Of a DNA stretch of 57,744 bases, positions 51,234 through 57,744 are shown in pieces; position 1 is the first letter of the stretch, and every line of letters begins with the position of its first letter. Source of the stretch: DATIYF01 sp035517775 (GTDB taxonomy: Bacteria; Acidobacteriota; Terriglobia; Terriglobales; Acidobacteriaceae); assembly GCA_035517775.1 (NCBI GenBank), contig DATIYF010000055.1, forward strand, positions 1-57,744, read 5' to 3'. The position numbers were made by a program, and so were the translations under genes. Below the pieces are notes generated by a model. It was not told where the DNA came from and did no database searches. It was given only the letters and a program-made list of their open reading frames with translations.

Positions 51234-52283
51234 ATGCTTGTCGTCATGCGCGCGCACGCCACCGAAGAGCAGGTGCGCGCCGTCTGCCAGAAGATCGAGT
51301 CCCTCGGCTACCGCGCCCATCCCATGCCCGGAGCCGAGCGCACCGCCATCGGCGTCACCGGCAACCGCGACGAAGTCGAGCCCGCCGTCTTCGAGGAAAT
51401 GCCCGGCGTGCAGGAGCTCATCCGCGTCACCAAGCCCTACAAGCTGGTGAGCCGCGACATCAAAGAAGAAAACACCGTCATCAGCTTTCCTGGCAGCGAT
51501 GCCACCATCGGCGGCAAGGCGCTCGCCGTCATGGCCGGCCCCTGCGCCATCGAAAGCCGCGAACAGGCCTTCGCCATCGCCGAACGCGTGCAGCGTGCCG
51601 GGGCGCAATTTTTCCGCGGCGGCGCTTACAAGCCCCGCACCTCACCCTATTCTTTTCAAGGACTGGAAGAAGAAGGCCTGCGCATCATGGCCGAAGTCCG
51701 CGAGCGCTTCGGCATGAGAATCGTCACCGAGGCCATTGACCACGAATCGCTCGAGCTGGTCGAGCAATATGCCGATATCGTGCAGATCGGCGCCCGCAAC
51801 ATGCAGAATTTTTCGCTGCTCAAGCGCGCCGGACGCGGCAAAAAACCAGTCCTGCTCAAGCGCGGCATGTCGGCCACGCTCGATGAATTCCTCATGGCCG
51901 CCGAATACGTCATGAGCGAAGGCAACTACAAGGTCATTCTCTGCGAGCGCGGCGTCCGCACCTTTGCCGACCACACCCGCAACACCCTCGACCTCAGCAT
52001 CGTGCCCGCGGTGCAGCGCCTCAGCCATCTGCCCATCATCGTGGACCCCAGCCACGGAACCGGCAAGCGCAACAAAGTCACGCCGCTCTCGCGCGCCGCG
52101 GTCGCCGTCGGCGCCGATGGCCTTATCATCGAGGTGCACAACGAGCCCGATAAGGCCCTCTCCGACGGCATGCAGTCACTCTATCCCGACCAGTTCGACG
52201 AGCTCATGTCCCAGGTCCGCCAGATCGCCCCCGTCGTCGGCCGCACGGTCGTCGGCGTCGCCGCACCCATGCCCACCCTGTAG
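51234..52283 (+). CDS. aroF: 3-deoxy-7-phosphoheptulonate synthase (type I-beta with N-terminal regulatory domain)
   Basis: 349 residues. First step of aromatic amino acid synthesis. Residues 1-70 form a ferredoxin-like regulatory domain (MLVVMRAHATEEQVRAVCQK), as in the Thermotoga enzyme, where Tyr or Phe binds. The barrel has MAGPCAIES with the metal Cys, GGAYKPRTSPYSFQG, EAIDHESL, QIGARNMQNFSLLK, KRGMSATLDEF, VDPSHGTGKR and IIEVHNEPDKALSDG. Its TAG stop (52281-52283) is supplied by a GTAGAGACGT repeat. Divergent from nfo. Confidence 0.95.
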   Translation: MLVVMRAHATEEQVRAVCQKIESLGYRAHPMPGAERTAIGVTGNRDEVEPAVFEEMPGVQELIRVTKPYKLVSRDIKEENTVISFPGSDATIGGKALAVMAGPCAIESREQAFAIAERVQRAGAQFFRGGAYKPRTSPYSFQGLEEEGLRIMAEVRERFGMRIVTEAIDHESLELVEQYADIVQIGARNMQNFSLLKRAGRGKKPVLLKRGMSATLDEFLMAAEYVMSEGNYKVILCERGVRTFADHTRNTLDLSIVPAVQRLSHLPIIVDPSHGTGKRNKVTPLSRAAVAVGADGLIIEVHNEPDKALSDGMQSLYPDQFDELMSQVRQIAPVVGRTVVGVAAPMPTL

Positions 52284-52304
52284 AGACGTTGCCCGCCACG
52301 TCTC
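52280..52304. repeat. Palindromic repeat of the GTAGAGACGT family at the aroF stop
   Basis: GAGACGT (52283-52289), eight-base loop, ACGTCTC (52298-52304), preceded by GTA. The first bases form the aroF stop codon; the stem follows at once and could act as a transcription end. Confidence 0.8.
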
Positions 52305-52366
52305 CCCTAGAGGGTCAGCACGGTGCACGGTTCTGCTAATCTTCCTCCTGACGCCGAGACAACAAC

Positions 52367-53527
52367 TTGCGAAAAGTTCTCCTCATCGTTGTTTTGATTC
52401 CGATCTTCACCGCGCTCGGCTGGTGGTATTTCCGCCAGCGCCCGATGCCGGCTTACAGCCCGGCTTACCGCGAGTACGCCTACATTACGAACGGCAAGAG
52501 CAACACAGTCACGGTGATTGACCTGCGAAGCTTTCAGATTGCCAAGACGATCAAAGTGGGCAGCGAGCCGACCGGGGCCGCGGCCAACGACAAGAAGAAT
52601 GAGATCTACGTGGTGAACTCCGCCTCCGACAACGTGAGCGTGATTGATGCGGAGCGCAACGAAGTGGTGGCGACTATCGGCGTGCACGACCGTCCGTATT
52701 TCATTTCCGTCTCAGAAGATGGCAAGCGCGCGTATGTGGCGAATTCCAGGTCGAACAATGTCTCTGTGATTGATCTGGAAACGCGCACGGTTCTGAGCAA
52801 TGTGCGGGTGGGCATTGGGCCGGGACTGGCGCGGGTTTCGCCGGACGGCAAAACCGTGGTCGCGAGCAATCGGGGCGACGGAACGGTCTCGCTGATTGAC
52901 GCCGAGCATCTACGCCTGCGCGCCACCGTCGCCGCCTGCGCAGAACCGACAGATATCGCCATTCTGCCCGATAGCAGCAAGGTATTTGTAGCCTGCTCGG
53001 GATCAGCGCAGGTGGCCTCGATTGACCTGAAGAATGACAAGCTGCTGGCGTTGCTGGATGTGGGCAAAACGCCGGTCAACCTGGCGCTCAAGCCCGATGG
53101 CGGCGAGCTGATGGTTTGCAACTTCGATTCCGACAGCATTTCAATTATCGAGACCACGACCAACGAGGTGGCCGGAACCTATCTGATCGGCACGCGCCCC
53201 TCGCGGGGCGTGGTCACGGCCGATAATTCGCGGCTTTACGTCAGCAACTTCGGCTCCAACACGGTTGCGGTCTATGACATTGATCAGGGAAAAGTGATCG
53301 GGGTGCTGCCGGTGGGAAACAGTCCGGACGGGCTGGCGCTCTCGCAAAACCAGAATTATTTACTGGTGCTGGATTCGGAATCGGGAGACATTACGGTGAT
53401 TCAGAAGCGCAAGCCGAAGACGATTGAGCCGAGCGAGTATTCGCTGCTGACCATGATTCCCGCCGGAGTGCAGCCCAACAATATTGTGGTGAAAGCGTTC
53501 GTGCTGCGGCACGCGGCGAAGCGCTAG
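52367..53527 (+). CDS. YVTN-type beta-propeller protein, membrane-anchored or exported
   Basis: 386 residues from TTG 52367, which gives MRKVLLIVVLIPIFTALGWW as signal anchor; no strong ribosome site. The rest consists of about seven repeats of the YVTN kind: AYITNGKSNTVTVIDLRSFQ, IYVVNSASDNVSVIDAERNE, AYVANSRSNNVSVIDLETRT, VVASNRGDGTVSLIDAEHLR, FVACSGSAQVASIDLKNDK, MVCNFDSDSISIIETTTNE and LYVSNFGSNTVAVYDIDQGK. It folds as a propeller in the periplasm and probably binds a partner protein; the specific role is unknown. Confidence 0.9.
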   Translation: MRKVLLIVVLIPIFTALGWWYFRQRPMPAYSPAYREYAYITNGKSNTVTVIDLRSFQIAKTIKVGSEPTGAAANDKKNEIYVVNSASDNVSVIDAERNEVVATIGVHDRPYFISVSEDGKRAYVANSRSNNVSVIDLETRTVLSNVRVGIGPGLARVSPDGKTVVASNRGDGTVSLIDAEHLRLRATVAACAEPTDIAILPDSSKVFVACSGSAQVASIDLKNDKLLALLDVGKTPVNLALKPDGGELMVCNFDSDSISIIETTTNEVAGTYLIGTRPSRGVVTADNSRLYVSNFGSNTVAVYDIDQGKVIGVLPVGNSPDGLALSQNQNYLLVLDSESGDITVIQKRKPKTIEPSEYSLLTMIPAGVQPNNIVVKAFVLRHAAKR

Positions 53528-53529
53528 CT

Positions 53530-54030
53530 TCAGTGCGCGGCGCCGGCAGCGCTGCGACGGCTCGGCCTGCGGCCGGCTCCAACCCGGCTGCTCACGGCTT
53601 CCCGCATCTCCTGCTCGTGGCCTTCGATGGTGGCGCAGATGGCCTGATCAAAAAACTGATTCAGCAGCCACAGCAGCTCCATCTCTCCGTACAATTCCAC
53701 CGGAGTGTGAATCGAGCCCTGACGCTGCAGGAATTCCCAGAGCTGCTCTTTGGTAAAAACGATGGCCCAGGCCAGGTCAGCGGCGGAAATTCCCTGCGCC
53801 GCCCGGCGCGCGCCCAGCTCCAGGTAGCGGCGTTCGACCTCGCTTCCGGTCTTGGTCAGCAGCCACTCGCTCAGGTGGCGAAAGATCTCGCAGATGCGCT
53901 CCTGCACATCTTCGAGAGGAATTTTGCGCATATCGCCGGTGCGGGCTGAGGTGTGAATTTTTCTGGCTATTTCTTCCGCTAATTCTTCGGAATGATTTTC
54001 AATCAGGCGCACTAAACGCAAAGCAACCAT
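53530..54030 (-). CDS. RsbRD-N-like helical sensor protein
   Basis: 166 residues from ATG 54028-54030, which has GGGAG six bases upstream; a longer start at 54057 lacks one. Helical sequence MVALRLVRLIENHSEELAEE, IPLEDVQERICEIFRHLSEW and LGARRAAQGISAADLAWAIV resembles the RsbRD N-terminal domain, which is often found at the front of stressosome or histidine kinase sensors but here stands alone. The C-terminus is basic (AGRRPSRRSAAGAAH). No kinase or STAS domain is in the neighbourhood, so the output is unknown. Confidence 0.72.
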   Translation of the reverse strand: MVALRLVRLIENHSEELAEEIARKIHTSARTGDMRKIPLEDVQERICEIFRHLSEWLLTKTGSEVERRYLELGARRAAQGISAADLAWAIVFTKEQLWEFLQRQGSIHTPVELYGEMELLWLLNQFFDQAICATIEGHEQEMREAVSSRVGAGRRPSRRSAAGAAH

Positions 54031-54329
54031 GCCATCTCCCAGGGTCCGTCCCCACATTCGACCTTATTTCAATAGGTCGTCTCACGATGTTTCTATTATG
54101 TTAGATGCGGCGGCAGGGCGCAAGACGCAGCAATATAGAGAAGAGGTAACCAGGGACTGCGACCCAAAGTGCGATTGAGCGCAACGGGCTGGGAGCCAGG
54201 CGCGAAGGAAATTCGAAAACAGCGCAGTTGAACCTTAGAAGCCAGCAGCGCCGCCAGCTCTCACAGTTCTGCGTTGACGAACCCGCCTGCTTTGAGTAAC
54301 ATCCTGTGTTCTGCAAGGGACCTCAGGGG
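54031..54329. other. Divergent intergenic region, no gene seen
   Basis: Between the RsbRD-N-like gene and hemH. It has an A/T-rich part near 54060-54110 (CTATTATGTTAG) where divergent promoters are likely. Open frames here are short and unlike known proteins. Confidence 0.45.
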
Positions 54330-55343
54330 ATGGCGACCGTAGCACGGCGGGTGGGGGTGGTGCTCTTCCAGCTCGGCGGACCCGACAGCCTGGAAGCGAT
54401 TGAGCCGTTCCTTTTTAATCTTTTCAGCGACCCCGACATTATTGATTTTCCCTTTGCCCGGCTGGGGCGGAAGGCGCTGGCGCGGCTGATTTCGGCCACG
54501 CGGGCGCGCAAGGTGCAGGAGCATTACGCGCATATTGGCGGCGGTTCGCCAATTCGCCGCCTGACCGAACAGCAGGCGCGGGCCCTGGAAGGGGCGCTCC
54601 ATGCCGCCGGCCTGGAGGCGCGCTGTTTTGTGGCGATGCGCTACTGGCATCCGTTTACCGCGGAGGCGGTCGAACAACTGCGGGCGGCGGCGTGCGACGA
54701 GGTGGTTTTGCTTCCGCTTTATCCCCAGTACTCGGCCACGACCACGGGCAGCAGCCTGAACGAATGGCAGCGGTGTTATGCAGGCGAACTTCCGGTGCAC
54801 TGCGTGGAGAATTTCTACCAGCATCCGCTTTATTTGGAAGCGTTGGTGGAGAAGATCGAGGCGGCGCTGGCCCGATTTCCGCGACCCGGCGAGGCGGAAC
54901 TGATCTTCAGCGCGCACAGCGTTCCGGCGGCGGTGATCGAGCGCGGCGATCCTTACCAGCGGCAGATCGAGCGAACGGTGGAACTGGTGATGCAGCGGGG
55001 AGGCTGGCCGAACTCTTACCGGCTATGCTACCAGAGCAAAGTGGGCGCCAGCCGGTGGCTGCAGCCTTCGCTGCGGCAGACGCTGCGCGAGCTGGCCGCT
55101 CAAGGAAGGAAGCAAGTCTGCGTGGTACCGGTCTCATTTGTCTCAGATCACGTGGAGACGCTGGGCGAAATTGATCATGAGGCGCGGGAACAGGCCGGCC
55201 GGTTGGGCATTACGCGCTTCGAAATGACGGCGGGACTGAACGATTCACCTACATTCATAGCGGCGCTGGCGGAGGTGGTGTGCAGCGCCGCAGGATGGAG
55301 CAACGAATGCAGCGCGGTTTGCTGTTCCGCGGCTGCGGATTAG
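54330..55343 (+). CDS. hemH: Ferrochelatase
   Basis: 337 residues from ATG 54330 with CAGGGG just upstream. Inserts iron into porphyrin at the end of heme synthesis. Features: VGVVLFQLGGPDSLEAIEPF, LFSDPDIIDFP, YAHIGGGSPIRRLTEQQARA, MRYWHPF, LLPLYPQYSATTTGSS, the catalytic His of FSAHSVP and Glu of HVETLGEIDHE. With SDHVETL it could also be the coproporphyrin type, but a diderm organism more likely uses protoporphyrin. Heme supply directly before cytochrome b genes makes sense. Confidence 0.95.
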   Translation: MATVARRVGVVLFQLGGPDSLEAIEPFLFNLFSDPDIIDFPFARLGRKALARLISATRARKVQEHYAHIGGGSPIRRLTEQQARALEGALHAAGLEARCFVAMRYWHPFTAEAVEQLRAAACDEVVLLPLYPQYSATTTGSSLNEWQRCYAGELPVHCVENFYQHPLYLEALVEKIEAALARFPRPGEAELIFSAHSVPAAVIERGDPYQRQIERTVELVMQRGGWPNSYRLCYQSKVGASRWLQPSLRQTLRELAAQGRKQVCVVPVSFVSDHVETLGEIDHEAREQAGRLGITRFEMTAGLNDSPTFIAALAEVVCSAAGWSNECSAVCCSAAAD

Positions 55344-55408
55344 GGAGCAAGCACGTAAGTAAGAGCAGCACCGGGCCCAGGGACCAGAACTCAGTGGGGT
55401 GAGGACCG

Positions 55409-56530
55409 ATGGCAGACGAGGCCCCGACCGCGACCAAAGGTGTGCGCGGGCATCTTCCTCCGTGGCCGAGGAAGGCGCTCAATAATTCCGTGATTTCCGC
55501 CGAGCAGGCATATCGCAAGCGCTCGGGCTTGCCGCTGCTGACGGAGGAGGACATCGCCGCCCTCAAAGCCGGGGAGCCCTTGTGGTGGGAGCGCGAGGGA
55601 GGAGACGGCGCTTCGGCGGCGCCAGCGGCGCCGGCCGCAACTTCAGCGCCCGCAGCTCCGGCCGCTCCGGCAGCAACTCCGCCCGCAACACCGGTAGTTC
55701 CCTCAGCAGGCATTTCTGAAGAAGTAGCCAAGATGGTGGCGGCGGGCAAGAAGTGGAGCAAGTCTTCCATTGCCGCTGAGCAGGCGCGGCGCAAACGCAA
55801 CAACCTGACTCCTTTCAATGACGCGGAAATCACTGCCCTGCTGGGTGAGCCGGCGGCGGCTCCGGCTGCGGCGGCTCCGGCGGCTGCACCAGCGGCGCGG
55901 CCTGCGGCGGCCCAAGCGCCGGTGGTCACGTCTTCCGCGGCGTCGGTGGCGCGGAGCGGGGTCTCCACGCGCTATGTGGGCACGCCGGCGGTAGGAACCT
56001 CTCGCGCGGCGGCGGCGGCCGGGGTTGCGGCAATCGGCCCGGAAGACAATGAAATCAATCGCGGCCGGCGGGCGTTTGTATGGAGCTCGGTGGCGGCATT
56101 TCTTACCGCGTGGTTCATCGCCTTCTTCCGCTTCTTTCTTCCGCGCACGCTGTTCGAGCCGGCGACCTCGTTCAAGATCGGCTATCCCTCAGACTACGGC
56201 CTGGGCGTGGACACCAAGTGGCAGCAGAAATATCGCATCTGGGTGGACCGCACGCCGGACCGCCTGTTTGTGATTTATGCCAAGTGCACGCACCTGGGCT
56301 GCACTCCCGATTGGAAGCCGGCGGAAAACAAGTTCAAGTGCCCCTGCCACGGCAGCGGGTATGACAGCGAGGGCATTAATTTTGAGGGCCCGGCGCCGCG
56401 GCCGATGGACCGTTGCCACGTGGAGATTGCGCCGGATGGGCAGATCCTGGTGGATGCGGCGCATTTGTATCAGCAGCCCAAGGGGCAGCCGACGCAGTTC
56501 AATGATCCCGGGGCGTATTTATCGTCGTGA
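55409..56530 (+). CDS. qcrA: Rieske iron-sulfur protein with duplicated N-terminal motif
   Basis: 373 residues. One membrane helix (about 222-245, FVWSSVAAFLTAWFIAFF) leads to the Rieske domain: cluster ligands Cys293 and His295 (CTHLGC) and Cys311 and His314 (CPCHGS), with Cys298 and Cys313 as disulfide. The 220 residues before the helix are unusual: two copies of a roughly 32-residue motif (26-57 with ISAEQAYRKRSGLPLLTEED, and 117-148 with IAAEQARRKRNNLTPFNDAE) separated by Ala/Pro linkers (65-100 and 148-180). It passes electrons from quinol to cytochrome c together with the next gene. Confidence 0.92.
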   Translation: MADEAPTATKGVRGHLPPWPRKALNNSVISAEQAYRKRSGLPLLTEEDIAALKAGEPLWWEREGGDGASAAPAAPAATSAPAAPAAPAATPPATPVVPSAGISEEVAKMVAAGKKWSKSSIAAEQARRKRNNLTPFNDAEITALLGEPAAAPAAAAPAAAPAARPAAAQAPVVTSSAASVARSGVSTRYVGTPAVGTSRAAAAAGVAAIGPEDNEINRGRRAFVWSSVAAFLTAWFIAFFRFFLPRTLFEPATSFKIGYPSDYGLGVDTKWQQKYRIWVDRTPDRLFVIYAKCTHLGCTPDWKPAENKFKCPCHGSGYDSEGINFEGPAPRPMDRCHVEIAPDGQILVDAAHLYQQPKGQPTQFNDPGAYLSS

Positions 56531-56640
56531 GGAGATGAAAGCAGATTCCTCGCCGCTGCGCTCCTGGGAATGACCAGAGGCAGGGCAATTAAGAGGTGGG
56601 GCGGGCGACGAGGTAAAGCGTAGGGCGCAGCAGGCGCAGG

Positions 56641-56660
56641 AGACGTAGCAAGCTACGTCT
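56641..56660. repeat. Perfect palindrome of the GTAGAGACGT family before cytochrome b
   Basis: AGACGTAGC-AA-GCTACGTCT, nine-base arms. It lies in the 154-bp gap between the Rieske and cytochrome b genes. Confidence 0.85.
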
Positions 56661-56684
56661 GTACGGGATGGATCAGAGGTACAC

Positions 56685-57629
56685 ATGGCTGAAGAGAGTT
56701 CCAACGGTAAGAACGGCAACAAGGTCAGAGTGCTGGAGAAGGTCCGTGCCGGCATTAAAGAAGATGTCCAGGCGCTGAAGACCGACATTCCGGCCAAGGC
56801 GAAAGAGCAGATCGAGGGGCTGAAGGACCCGACCAAGACCCAGGTCTATACCTCGATCTTCCGCCACAAGCACGATGACACGCCGCGAAACCGGGCGCTG
56901 GGCGTGCTTTCCAACGTCTTTCTGCATCTGCACCCGGCGAAGATCAACCGCGATGCGGTGCGCTACAGCTACACCTGGGGCATGGGCGGCATCACCTTCT
57001 ATCTCTTTTTTGTGCTCACCTTCACCGGCGTGCTGCTGATGTTTTACTACCATCCGACGAAGGTGCAGGCCTTCCGCGACGTGCTCTACCTCGAGCACGA
57101 TGTTCCCTTCGGCAAGATTCTGCGCAACATGCATCGCTGGGCGGCGCACCTGATGGTGATCGCCGTCTGGCTGCACATGTTTCGCGTGTTCCTCACCGGC
57201 TCGTACAAAAAGCCGCGCGAATTCAACTGGAACATTGGCGTGCTGCTGCTGGTGTTCACGCTGCTGCTTTCGTTCACCGGATATCTGCTGCCTGACGATC
57301 AGCTGGGGTTCTGGGCGGTGACCGTGGGCACGAACATGGCGCGGGCGACGCCGCTGCTGGGGCACGAGGGGCCGTTCGGGCATCAGCTGGGAATGACGCC
57401 GTATAACGACGTGCGCTTTGGGCTGCTGGGCGGGTCCATTGTGGACGCGAATGCATTGCTGCGGGCCTACATCTGGCACTGCATTGGCATTCCGATCGTG
57501 GCTTCCGTGCTGATGATTGTGCACTTCTGGCGGGTACGCAAGGACGGCGGAATTTCGGGGCCGGCTCCGGTCATGCTGGAGGCGGAGGCGGACAAGCCGC
57601 GCAGAGGGCCGAAGGCGGCGGGGGAGTAG
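56685..57629 (+). CDS. qcrB: Cytochrome b, N-terminal (b6-type) subunit
   Basis: 314 residues. Four-helix cytochrome b6-like unit: helix A about 100-121 (GGITFYLFFVLTFTGVLLMF), helix B with His150 and His164 (NMHRWAAHLMVIAVWLHMFR), helix C 183-203 and helix D with His265 and His280 (IWHCIGIPIVASVLMIVHFW); the four histidines hold the two b hemes. A charged 75-residue N-terminal extension (KVRVLEKVRAGIKEDVQALK) is not part of the standard fold. The C-terminal half (subunit IV) is absent, so a separate gene probably follows beyond the window, as in split bc complexes. Confidence 0.93.
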   Translation: MAEESSNGKNGNKVRVLEKVRAGIKEDVQALKTDIPAKAKEQIEGLKDPTKTQVYTSIFRHKHDDTPRNRALGVLSNVFLHLHPAKINRDAVRYSYTWGMGGITFYLFFVLTFTGVLLMFYYHPTKVQAFRDVLYLEHDVPFGKILRNMHRWAAHLMVIAVWLHMFRVFLTGSYKKPREFNWNIGVLLLVFTLLLSFTGYLLPDDQLGFWAVTVGTNMARATPLLGHEGPFGHQLGMTPYNDVRFGLLGGSIVDANALLRAYIWHCIGIPIVASVLMIVHFWRVRKDGGISGPAPVMLEAEADKPRRGPKAAGE

Positions 57630-57744
57630 GGTTGCAGGGCTGTTGAGCTGCGCTCGACCGGACGGGGCACAGCCCCGTCCCCACACGGGTTGTGCTGGAT
57701 GGCCGAAGGCGGCGGGGGAGTAGGGTTGCAGGGCTGTCGAGCTG
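57607..57744. repeat. Direct repeat (94-bp period) with palindrome, running into the window end
   Basis: A 44-bp sequence at 57607-57650, which includes the last codons and stop of the cytochrome b gene, recurs at 57701-57744 with one mismatch. Between them lies GGACGGGGC-ACA-GCCCCGTCC (57660-57680), the same palindrome as at 337-357. The second copy is cut by the window edge, so the full repeat length is unknown. Confidence 0.88.

Noticed and set aside
1..57744. Prophage, integron, CRISPR array or intact insertion sequence
   Set aside because: No transposase, integrase, phage structural gene, cas gene or regular repeat-spacer pattern was seen on either strand.

Overview
The window reads as a chromosomal segment of an acidobacterium (class Terriglobia or a close relative). 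The reasons are the G+C-rich sequence, two secreted von Willebrand A proteins of a type found mainly in Acidobacteria, a secreted S53 sedolisin with Ig-like repeats, several small exported proteins of acidobacterial type, and a diderm envelope (LpxD, OmpA-like protein, Mpl). This is inferred from gene content; no rRNA is present. I saw no rRNA, tRNA, CRISPR array, prophage or intact transposon. Most of the window is housekeeping and envelope genes.

Layout. 1-3.1 kb: a partial Mpo1-like membrane protein, hemW, and a KAS-II type ketoacyl synthase. 3.1-5.7 kb: a secreted protein made of two tandem copies of one domain, the 3' remnant of a vapC toxin gene, a DUF4136 protein and a DJ-1/PfpI protein. 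5.6-9.5 kb: a chemoreceptor with a periplasmic c-type heme motif, a TPR protein, and a secreted HExxH protein. 9.6-18.9 kb: a plus-strand series: mtnP-pfkB-glycosyltransferase (overlapping genes), dapF, an LD-carboxypeptidase, then mpl-M61 peptidase-plsC (overlapping). This covers thioadenosine salvage, diaminopimelate synthesis, muropeptide recycling and phospholipid synthesis. 19-29.3 kb: lpxD, two small dabb-like/GYD proteins, a 1135-residue sedolisin, an RCK membrane protein with a degenerate pore divergent from a RyR-domain protein, an OmpA-like protein, thiG, and two small proteins. 29.5-38 kb: ftsB-like gene, cutA, then a minus-strand run vwa-vwa-cysK/mccA-cgl/mccB-M20 peptidase, and a DUF1015 gene. 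38.2-46.5 kb: amidase-gerM-rph (the gerM-rph pair is also seen in Bacillus), a LacD aldolase, an AAA ATPase, guaA, a membrane protein and a small exported protein. 46.5-57.7 kb: leuS, nfo-FAH, aroF, a beta-propeller protein, hemH, a Rieske protein and a b6-type cytochrome b, which probably start a quinol oxidoreductase operon continuing past the window.

Cross-cutting observations. Palindromic dispersed repeats of at least two families (CCGGACGGGGC type; GTAGAGACGT type) lie in gene borders, and some supply stop codons or C-terminal codons. Several genes without a Shine-Dalgarno sequence have a TACAAT/TATACT hexamer 6-8 bases before the start codon, which suggests leaderless mRNAs (thiG, RyR gene, rph, nfo). 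The best candidates for something undescribed are the divergent pair of a filterless 2TM-RCK protein and a small RyR protein, the heme chemoreceptor, and the duplicated N-terminal motif of the Rieske protein.
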